11,540 nt of DNA from Candidatus Treponema faecavium (GTDB lineage Bacteria > Spirochaetota > Spirochaetia > Treponematales > Treponemataceae), in NCBI GenBank assembly GCA_019113455.1, contig DXHG01000040.1:1-11540 (forward strand). The letters are read 5' to 3'. Below, piece after piece: positions 1 through 4,649 of this stretch. Below the pieces are notes generated by a model. The model worked only from the letters and a program-made list of their open reading frames with translations, ran no database searches and had not been told where the DNA came from. Position 1 is the first letter of the stretch, and every line of letters begins with the position of its first letter. Both the position numbers and the translations under genes were made by a program.

Positions 1-399
1 GCGCAGATACAGCCGCTCGTCAAGCGCGATCTGATCGTTTCGGCTGCGGCCGGTATGCACTTTCTTGCCGGTTTCTCCCAGCCGGTCGGTAAGCACACCT
101 TCGATAAACGAATGAATATCCTCGGCAGACGCATCAACCGCGAGCGCGCCGCTTTTTAAGTCTGCAGCGATTCCTTCAAGCGCGCCGACGATAGCGTCAG
201 CTTCATGCTGCGGGATAATGCCGGTGCGGCCAAGCATCGCCGCGTGCGCCTTGCTTCCGGCAATATCATCACACGCCATGCGTTCATCCGCGTGAATCGA
301 GGTTTCAAACGCGACAGCCGCGGCGTCAGGCCCCTGCTCAAACCGCCCGTGCCACAGCGCGGCATGATTGCCGCCTTCCAAAGCGCCTTTTTCCGCCAT
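1..399 (-). CDS. argH: Argininosuccinate lyase, N-terminal part (cut by window edge)
   Basis: The reverse strand from the ATG at 399 stays open to base 1, giving 133 residues of an argininosuccinate lyase, which splits argininosuccinate into arginine and fumarate in the cytosol. Family landmarks appear in order: LWHGRFEQG (15-23), a SIHADERM segment (34-41), DIAGSKAHAAML (45-56), EDIHSFIE (93-100) and the signature HTGRSRNDQ (115-123), part of the substrate-binding region. The catalytic serine loop lies beyond the window. The start is set by alignment to the family N-terminus and an AGGCGG-like ribosome site inside the end of the preceding gene. It follows the MarC-family stop by one base, so it is almost certainly co-transcribed and translationally coupled with that gene and the metal regulator upstream. 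Nothing suggests decay in the visible part. Confidence 0.93.
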   Translation of the reverse strand, partial: MAEKGALEGGNHAALWHGRFEQGPDAAAVAFETSIHADERMACDDIAGSKAHAAMLGRTGIIPQHEADAIVGALEGIAADLKSGALAVDASAEDIHSFIEGVLTDRLGETGKKVHTGRSRNDQIALDERLYLR

Positions 400-400
400 A

Positions 401-1036
401 TCACATACCGCCTATAATATTAAGTTTAACGAGCCCGTTGTATATGAGCTGCACGGACAGCCCTGAAAGAATAAGGCCCATGATTTTTTCAAGCACGAAC
501 ATGCCCGTAACGCCGATAAGCCGCACCAGCACGGAAGCGGCGCGCAGCGCGATATACACGGCGCACAAGCCAATCGCGACAGCGCCCAGCAGCATCAGCA
601 CCGCCGTCGTCCACGGGATAGACGGCGTGTTCACATATATCATGATAGTCGTGATCAGTCCCGGCCCCGCAAGAAACGGTACGGCAAGCGGAAACAGCGC
701 CGCCATACGCACATCAGGCCGGTCGGTTTTATCATCCTGCGGCATGGCTCTGCTGCCGGGCTTATTGTAAATCATTTCAAACGCGATCAGAAAAAAGAGA
801 ATGCCGCCTGAGATATAAAACGCGCCCGGCGTAATACCGAAAAACTGCAGCAGCGTGCGTCCGAACACGATAAACACCAGCAGCACAAGCCCCGCAATGC
901 AGACCGCTTTTTTGACTACCGCGCGCTTTTCCCGCTCGCTCATTGCCGCCGTTATGCTCATGTACTGAGGAATAATACCGATGGGATCGATAACGAGCAG
1001 CACGGTCAGCAGCAGTTTTACAAACAGCTGCCACAT
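401..1036 (-). CDS. MarC-family integral membrane protein
   Basis: A 211-residue very hydrophobic protein with about six membrane segments, the usual size for the MarC/UPF0056 family (function not firmly established; the old link to multiple antibiotic resistance is not supported). Visible landmarks are the N-terminal helix ending in IDPIGIIPQY, a FPLAVPFLAGPG segment in the middle that is the family hallmark, and a C-terminal GVTGMFVLEKIMGLILSGLSV-like helix. The ATG at 1036 is preferred over the one at 1075: the extra 13 residues are polar and lie inside the upstream gene, and a GGAG site sits 9 bases before 1036, within the end of that gene. It starts 4 bases after the regulator's stop and ends one base before argH, so the three form a tight operon. 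A small-molecule transport or export role is only inferred. Confidence 0.9.
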   Translation of the reverse strand: MWQLFVKLLLTVLLVIDPIGIIPQYMSITAAMSEREKRAVVKKAVCIAGLVLLVFIVFGRTLLQFFGITPGAFYISGGILFFLIAFEMIYNKPGSRAMPQDDKTDRPDVRMAALFPLAVPFLAGPGLITTIMIYVNTPSIPWTTAVLMLLGAVAIGLCAVYIALRAASVLVRLIGVTGMFVLEKIMGLILSGLSVQLIYNGLVKLNIIGGM

Positions 1037-1040
1037 ATGT

Positions 1041-1400
1041 CTACTGCTCCATAAATCGGCGGATGCCCTGCACAACGTCTTCGTCGACGATATGCTCTAT
1101 GCGGCACGCGTTGCTTTCGGCGACTTCCGCCGGAACGCCGGCAACACGCATAAGAAAGTCAGTCAGCAGCACATGCCGCGAATAAATATCGGCGGCTTTT
1201 TGATTCCCTGCTTCTGTGAGGATAATCTCACCGCCGTCACCAAAGTGGATAAAGCCGCCTTCGCGCAGAATACTCATCGCGCGGCTCACGCTCGGCTTTG
1301 ACACATTGAGCGCGCGGGCAACATCGATTGAACGGACAAAGCCTTTAGACCGGTGGAGGCGGTAAATAGTCTCCAAATAATTTTCGCCGGATTCGTACAT
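1041..1400 (-). CDS. DtxR/MntR-family metal-dependent repressor
   Basis: A 119-residue cytosolic regulator with an N-terminal winged helix (about 6-65; recognition helix in the SKPSVSRAM segment, 34-42) and the metal-binding/dimerisation domain (66-119). Likely metal ligands are E10, H76, C99, E102 and H103; the ACRIEH string matches the DtxR pattern (Cys-x2-Glu-His), whereas Bacillus MntR has Glu in place of Cys. N7 stands where MntR has Asp and DtxR has Met. It lacks the C-terminal SH3-like domain, as is normal for the short members of the family, so it is not truncated. No Shine-Dalgarno precedes the ATG; a TATAAT box 7 bases upstream suggests a leaderless mRNA. It leads an operon with a MarC-family gene and argH, and a FeoB-associated gene lies upstream, so iron or manganese is the likely signal. 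Confidence 0.93.
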   Translation of the reverse strand: MYESGENYLETIYRLHRSKGFVRSIDVARALNVSKPSVSRAMSILREGGFIHFGDGGEIILTEAGNQKAADIYSRHVLLTDFLMRVAGVPAEVAESNACRIEHIVDEDVVQGIRRFMEQ

Positions 1401-1407
1401 AGGCGCT

Positions 1408-1436
1408 ATTATACAGACAGGCTGAGAAATAATCTA
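1408..1436 (-). promoter_or_regulatory. Candidate promoter of the DtxR-family gene, leaderless
   Basis: Perfect TATAAT on the minus strand (1408-1413), 17-base spacer, weak -35 TAGATT (1431-1436, 3/6). Transcription would begin near 1401, directly at the ATG at 1400. There is no alternative in-frame start before a stop codon at 1434-1436. Confidence 0.5.
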
Positions 1437-1681
1437 TATGGTTCTGCGCTGCGCGCAGCGTACGGAACTGCTGCGTATACACGCGGCGCGGGCTTATTTC
1501 TTTTTTTATTCTCGGTAATTTGTTTTCAGGGGATACGGGCACCTCCTCTTCAGAAGCAGCCCCTGAACCCCACATCCTTCCGGCACCGTAAAGCGTGCCG
1601 CTGCGCTCCAAGCTTCCCAGTTTAGGACATACGTCCCAAACTGGCATAAACGGACTGCCCACTATGCCTGCAAGCTGCTGC
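1437..1681. other. Gene-free gap with several inverted repeats
   Basis: No convincing gene. Besides the hairpin at 1617-1644, it holds a perfect 14-bp palindrome at 1447-1460 just upstream of the regulator's -35 box, and an 8-bp inverted repeat (TTCAGGGG at 1525-1532 with CCCCTGAA at 1560-1567) that encloses an AGGAGG on the minus strand with no start codon at a useful distance. If transcripts from the Cys-rich protein gene read through, this would be a structured leader for the regulator operon; that is inference. Confidence 0.35.
1617..1644 (-). terminator. 12-bp hairpin downstream of the FeoB-associated gene
   Basis: Arms 1617-1628 and 1633-1644 pair over 12 positions with a 4-base loop. 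The only irregular pair is G-U when read as minus-strand RNA (A-C in the other sense), which favours a role in a minus-strand transcript. It lies 37 bases after the Cys-rich protein stop. No U-tract follows, so it may be an attenuator, an mRNA-end protector or a member of the AGTTTAGG repeat family seen elsewhere in the window. Confidence 0.45.
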
Positions 1682-1852
1682 TTACGCGTCCGGTTCATTG
1701 GCGTCATGGCAGGCATGGCAGCCGCCGTGTCCGCAGCCGGAGCAGCAGCCGCAGCCGCCGGAAGTTTCCCCGCGGCGCACACGGAGTATAAACCGCACCG
1801 CAGCGCCGATAACGATAAGCGCCGCTCCTATGCCGATAATATAGTTAATCAT
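1682..1852 (-). CDS. FeoB-associated Cys-rich membrane protein
   Basis: A 56-residue protein: one N-terminal membrane helix (about 3-23), a short basic stretch (RFILRVRR) and then a Cys/Gly/His-rich tail with C34, C36, C37, C40, C45 and C48 plus H42, H46 and H49. This layout is that of the small FeoB-associated proteins encoded after ferrous-iron transporters in many Firmicutes and spirochaetes; the tail presumably binds metal at the inner membrane face. A GGAGA ribosome site lies 6 bases before the ATG. Neither feoA nor feoB is in the window, so the gene appears separated from its usual partner, and it has its own promoter with an operator-like repeat. The nearest downstream gene on the strand is the DtxR-family regulator, which fits an iron theme. 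Family placement rests on the architecture; the exact function is unproven. Confidence 0.8.
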   Translation of the reverse strand: MINYIIGIGAALIVIGAAVRFILRVRRGETSGGCGCCSGCGHGGCHACHDANEPDA

Positions 1853-1870
1853 ATCGCGTCTCCTGCATGT

Positions 1871-1918
1871 GTTTGCTAATGCTAACTACACAATAGCAAA
1901 CCTTCCGCCAAACGTCAA
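1871..1918 (-). promoter_or_regulatory. Promoter with operator-like inverted repeat for the FeoB-associated gene
   Basis: Minus-strand -35 TTGACG (1913-1918, 5/6), 17-base spacer and -10 TATTGT (1890-1895, 4/6) place the start near 1883. A perfect 8-bp inverted repeat, GTTTGCTA at 1871-1878 and TAGCAAAC at 1894-1901, with a 15-base spacer, overlaps the -10 and the start site, the classic position for a repressor. Inside it the minus strand also carries TTAGC twice. The DtxR-family protein encoded at 1041-1400 is the obvious candidate binder (inference). Confidence 0.6.
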
Positions 1919-2002
1919 GCTGCGCCGATATGCCGGTAAACGCAGCAGAGCGGCTGCGCCGCGCGGCAGCAGGTTTGCCGACGGAGGCTTGCCGCCGCAC
2001 GG

Positions 2003-2043
2003 CTATCTGCAAGTGTGAGGCACTGCCTTAGACTTGCAGATAG
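2003..2043. repeat. 41-bp near-perfect palindrome
   Basis: Arms 2003-2022 and 2024-2043 match at 18 of 20 positions around a single central base. The inner part (TGCAAGTGTGAGGC) is related to the 11200-11230 hairpin and to a single copy at 11293-11306. It lies 18 bp from the first palindrome array. Apart from this element nothing recognisable is seen between 1919 and 2061, which is GC-rich. Confidence 0.7.
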
Positions 2044-2061
2044 TATCTGTACCATTTTATC

Positions 2062-2252
2062 AGCTGCATGGCAAAATTTTTATTTGCCGTTTATCCGGTA
2101 AGAAATTTGCCGATGGCCAGCGAGACACTTGCCGACGGCAAACGTTTCATTTGCCGTCGGCAAACTAAAAATTTGCAATCGGCAAGTGCGCCGCTGGCCA
2201 TCGGCAAAATTCATGTCTGATAAATGGCAAAATAAAATTTTGCCAGCGGCAA
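2062..2252. repeat. Phased palindrome array, copy 1
   Basis: About nine units of a 13-bp palindromic core, consensus TTGCCGNYGGCAA, centred near 2068, 2090, 2113, 2135, 2157, 2179, 2201, 2224 and 2246, that is every 22 or 23 bp. The outer units keep only one half-site. The 9-bp linkers differ between units. The whole element is also symmetric about 2157: for example 2112-2122 is the exact reverse complement of 2192-2202. An inverted relative lies at 10921-11106. Open frames through it are by-products of the repeat. Confidence 0.85.
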
Positions 2253-2378
2253 ATTGCTTGATATGCACGTATGTACAGTCACTCCGCAGGGAACTGCAAA
2301 GAAAAAAGAAAGCCCGCAAGCCGCAGGCTGAAAAAAAAACGCTGCGGAGCGGCAGACTGACACCCGTGCGCCGCGCGC

Positions 2379-2407
2379 TTGTAACAATCATGCGCATACG
2401 GTATTTT
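2379..2407 (+). promoter_or_regulatory. Candidate promoter of the J-domain gene, leaderless
   Basis: TTGTAA (2379-2384, 4/6), a 17-base spacer and TATTTT (2402-2407, 4/6) would start transcription at about 2414, the first base of the ATG. No Shine-Dalgarno is present at a usable distance. Confidence 0.4.
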
Positions 2408-2413
2408 AAGAGT

Positions 2414-2992
2414 ATGGACGATTTGTATGCAGTGCTCGGCGTGCCGCGGAATGCATCCGCGGATGAAATAAAACGGGCATATCGTGAAGCGGCTTTTAAG
2501 TATCATCCTGACCGGAATCCGGGAAACACCGCTGCCGAAGAGCAGTTCAAAAAAATAAATGCGGCGTATGCCGTGCTTGGCGATGAAAAAAAACGTGCTG
2601 AATATGACAGAGGCGGCTATGCCGATCCGTTCGCGGCGCAGCAGTCAAATCCGTATCAGGGATACGGTCAATATGAAGCGGACACTGACCCGTTTGAGGC
2701 GTGGTTCGGTACGGGCAATTCGTACGGGCAGCGCCGATATACCTATACCTATAATACAAATGGATGGCGGCAGCAGCAGGATGAACGGGATACACCCGTA
2801 TATACAAAGCGGGACGCCGCGATGTTATTTATAAAAAGCGTATTGCTGTTTTTCCTTGGAACGCTGCTGCTGCGGTTATTCTGGTTTATTATTCCGTTCG
2901 GACCGCTGATTGCAATAAGCGTTATCATTAACGGCGCGGTAGGAGCCATCCGCGCGGTACAGGCGTTTTTTAAGACTAAGCCGAAACAATGA
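2414..2992 (+). CDS. Membrane-anchored J-domain protein
   Basis: A 192-residue DnaJ-domain protein. Residues 3-68 form a complete J domain with the HPD tripeptide at 31-33, the motif that stimulates the ATPase of DnaK/Hsp70, followed by the usual KKINAAYAVLGD helix. A Tyr/Gly/Gln-rich linker (about 75-125) replaces the G/F region, there is no zinc finger or C-terminal substrate-binding domain, and two hydrophobic segments near the C-terminus (about 137-158 and 160-182) should anchor it in the membrane with the J domain in the cytoplasm. This is a type III J protein that recruits DnaK to the membrane; the client is unknown. The frame is open upstream through the palindrome array, but the ATG at 2414 fits the J-domain N-terminus. 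It is convergent with infA, 12 bases away. Confidence 0.9.
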   Translation: MDDLYAVLGVPRNASADEIKRAYREAAFKYHPDRNPGNTAAEEQFKKINAAYAVLGDEKKRAEYDRGGYADPFAAQQSNPYQGYGQYEADTDPFEAWFGTGNSYGQRRYTYTYNTNGWRQQQDERDTPVYTKRDAAMLFIKSVLLFFLGTLLLRLFWFIIPFGPLIAISVIINGAVGAIRAVQAFFKTKPKQ

Positions 2993-3004
2993 CGCGGCGC
3001 TGTT

Positions 3005-3223
3005 TCAGCGTTCGCGGAATATAATGCGCCCGCGGTCAAGATCGTAGGGCGAAAGGGCTACTTTTACGCTGTCCCCTGGAACAATACGGATATAGTGTTT
3101 GCGCATTTTGCCTGAAAGGTGCGCAAGGATAATGTGCTTGTTCTGCAGCTCAACACGGAACATTGTATTGGGGAGCGCCTCTTTTACAATGCCTTCAACT
3201 TCAATCGCTTCTTCTTTTGCCAC
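3005..3223 (-). CDS. infA: Translation initiation factor IF-1
   Basis: A 72-residue IF-1, the single OB-fold protein that binds the 30S A site during initiation, at exactly the usual family length. Recognisable blocks are AKEEAIEVEG at the N-terminus, LPNTMFRVEL, LAHLSGKMRKHYIRIVPGD and the terminal SPYDLDRGRIIFRER. The start is GTG at 3223 rather than the upstream ATG at 3292: a GGAGG ribosome site precedes the GTG by 4 bases, and the family begins at this point. The gene stands alone, outside the ribosomal-protein operon where it lies in many bacteria, and is divergent from the dksA-type gene. The upstream 69 bases in the same frame look like leader sequence, not protein. Confidence 0.97.
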   Translation of the reverse strand: MAKEEAIEVEGIVKEALPNTMFRVELQNKHIILAHLSGKMRKHYIRIVPGDSVKVALSPYDLDRGRIIFRER

Positions 3224-3227
3224 GATT

Positions 3228-3232
3228 CCTCC
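3228..3232 (-). promoter_or_regulatory. Ribosome binding site that fixes the infA GTG start
   Basis: GGAGG on the minus strand, 4 bases before the GTG at 3221-3223. It decides the start in favour of GTG over the in-frame ATG at 3292. Confidence 0.8.
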
Positions 3233-3270
3233 AGAATTATCTGAGAATATATAACCAATGTTCTTGAACG

Positions 3271-3299
3271 TTGTTTTTTTTACGTTTTGCATTTATAAT
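3271..3299 (+). promoter_or_regulatory. Candidate promoter of the DksA-type gene
   Basis: A perfect TATAAT (3294-3299) lies 17 bases after TTGTTT (3271-3276, 3/6), with a T-rich run between them. The start would be near 3306, leaving a leader of about 44 bases that includes an AGAGGAG site. Confidence 0.5.
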
Positions 3300-3349
3300 T
3301 TTATGTGCAAATCAATATGTTTGTCAACAGAGGAGCTACAGTTATATTT

Positions 3350-3709
3350 ATGGATCAAAGTTTTATCGCCGAAATGGAACAAGCCTTGCAGAACGAAAGA
3401 ACGGAGCTGCTTTCATCGCTGTCTACGAATAACGTCGCGTTTAAGCAGAGTATGGAAACAATGGACCCGGGCGACAGCATTGACGAGGCCGCTGATGCGA
3501 TAGACCGCAAAATGCTTGACGCAATGAGCGCTAAAGACATGAACAAGCTGAATCTTATCGATAATGCGCTTGCGCGTATCAAGCAGGGAACGTACGGTTT
3601 ATGCATGAAATGCGGAAAAATGATTCCTGAACAGCGGCTGCGCGCTATTCCCTACGCGGTACTGTGCATTGCGTGCAAAAGCGCTGACGAACGGAAGTCC
3701 CGTTCCTAA
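3350..3709 (+). CDS. dksA: DksA/TraR-family C4 zinc-finger regulator
   Basis: A 119-residue protein with the DksA layout: an N-terminal coiled-coil region (about 1-80) and a C-terminal zinc finger with CMKC, a 17-residue gap and CIAC. DksA-family proteins enter the RNA polymerase secondary channel and, with ppGpp, adjust initiation at rRNA and stress promoters. An acidic DPGDSIDEAADA stretch lies in the coiled-coil part; whether it forms the functional tip cannot be told here. The ATG at 3350 matches the family start, but the best Shine-Dalgarno, GGAG, ends 14 bases upstream, further than normal, so expression may be weak or tuned. The gene is divergent from infA and convergent with the PHP gene across a shared hairpin. 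A TraR-type paralogue is the alternative to true DksA. Confidence 0.88.
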   Translation: MDQSFIAEMEQALQNERTELLSSLSTNNVAFKQSMETMDPGDSIDEAADAIDRKMLDAMSAKDMNKLNLIDNALARIKQGTYGLCMKCGKMIPEQRLRAIPYAVLCIACKSADERKSRS

Positions 3710-3729
3710 AACCGTTCTATGTGTGTGCG

Positions 3730-3756
3730 GCGCCGTATGGCGTTTACATACGGCGC
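3730..3756. terminator. Bidirectional hairpin between dksA and the PHP gene
   Basis: Perfect 10-bp stem, GCGCCGTATG (3730-3739) with CATACGGCGC (3747-3756), and a 7-base loop. It sits between two convergent stops (3709 and 3765) and so can end both transcripts. Neither side has a clear U-tract. Confidence 0.7.
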
Positions 3757-3764
3757 TGATGCGT

Positions 3765-4649
3765 TTAGAGCGGCTGTGCCTGCCAGGTTCCGTTTGAAAA
3801 GTACCAGGATTCCCTGTATCCTGCCGTTTTTGCCGCCTGTATCGCCTGATCAAACGCATAGCCGATATGTGCGGCGGTGTGTGCGTCGGAGTTAATGACG
3901 ACAGGCACCTGTTCCTTCGCAAGCAGCGCAAGGAATTGGGGGGAAGGATACGGGGTCTCAATACCGCCGCGCGCCATGCCGCCGGTATTTATTTCAACGA
4001 CGCAGTTTGCCTGCGCAATGCTGCGCGCTGTTGCTTCCAGTTCCCGCCTATACCATGGTTCCCGTTCATCAAAGAAGCCAAGCGCGCCGTTTCGCCGCCG
4101 GATAAGGTCGATGTGTCCGAGTATGTCAAACGTGCAGCTTGACGCCATGCTGCGCACCGCCTGATAGTATACCTGTACAAGCTTTTTGCCGTCCCCGTGA
4201 AACAGTTCCGCAAGACCGCGCCTGACTTCTTCTTCCGGGCCGTCCACGGTGAACACGGGTTCATGCGCGCTGTCAAGCAGATGCAGGGGCACGCCTGCCT
4301 GCAGCGCCGAGATATAATGCACGGAACCGATAAGGTAATCGGCTCCCAGCGCATTGTACCGCCGTTTGTCCGGCAGCGATACCGGCGGCAGATACTCCGC
4401 TTCAAAACCTGCCAGGAGTTCTATGCTGCTGCCCTCGTCCTGATATTTTTTTTGCAGGCTGCGCACCGTTTCTATATACGCGCCGTATTCTTCTGGCTTT
4501 GCGTGCCACTGCGAAGCGAACGGATACATCGCGTGTGCCGAAAACCCCAGCACCGTAAAACCGGCGGCTAACGCGGCGTCTGCCATTTGGGCGGCAGTCT
4601 GTTTGCCGTCGCAGAATGTAGTATGCGTGTGATAGTTAGTTTTAATCAT
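3765..4649 (-). CDS. PHP-family phosphoesterase, histidinol-phosphatase type
   Basis: A 294-residue PHP-domain metallo-phosphoesterase resembling the HisK/HisJ class of histidinol-phosphatase, which removes phosphate from histidinol phosphate using a trinuclear metal centre. Probable ligands are all visible: H7 and H9 (YHTHTTFCDG), H39 (SAHAMYP), E83 (GFEAEY), H111 (IGSVH), H179 (GHIDLI) and D255/H257 (NSDAH). The ATG at 4649 is chosen because HTH should follow within a few residues; the ATG at 4712 would add 21 residues inside the kinase gene. The start overlaps the kinase stop by 8 bases (ATGATTAA), so the two are translationally coupled. No histidine-biosynthesis gene is nearby, so a signalling or general phosphatase role is as likely as the name suggests. 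Confidence 0.9.
   Translation of the reverse strand: MIKTNYHTHTTFCDGKQTAAQMADAALAAGFTVLGFSAHAMYPFASQWHAKPEEYGAYIETVRSLQKKYQDEGSSIELLAGFEAEYLPPVSLPDKRRYNALGADYLIGSVHYISALQAGVPLHLLDSAHEPVFTVDGPEEEVRRGLAELFHGDGKKLVQVYYQAVRSMASSCTFDILGHIDLIRRRNGALGFFDEREPWYRRELEATARSIAQANCVVEINTGGMARGGIETPYPSPQFLALLAKEQVPVVINSDAHTAAHIGYAFDQAIQAAKTAGYRESWYFSNGTWQAQPL

Noticed and set aside
156..404. 82-residue open frame at the left edge
   Set aside because: It is a shifted shadow of argH, whose true frame is open to the window edge with clear family motifs.
1345..1782. 145-residue open frame on the minus strand
   Set aside because: It runs out of frame through the FeoB-associated Cys-rich gene and into the DtxR-family gene; the low-complexity Ala stretch is the shifted Gly/Cys tail.
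2062..2252. CRISPR array
   Set aside because: The repeat is only 13 bp with 9-bp linkers, far too short for spacers, and no cas gene is present.
2080..2397. Open frame on the minus strand through array 1, and similar peptides from 10860-11195 (plus) and 11008-11277 (minus)
   Set aside because: The shared peptide comes from the repeat DNA; unit length of 22-23 bases shifts the frame at each unit, there is no ribosome site, and the frames run over palindromes. Conservation is at DNA level.
2129..2413. N-terminal extension of the J-domain protein into the palindrome array
   Set aside because: J domains begin within a few residues of the start; the extension is repeat-derived and basic with no Shine-Dalgarno. 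The ATG at 2414 is used.
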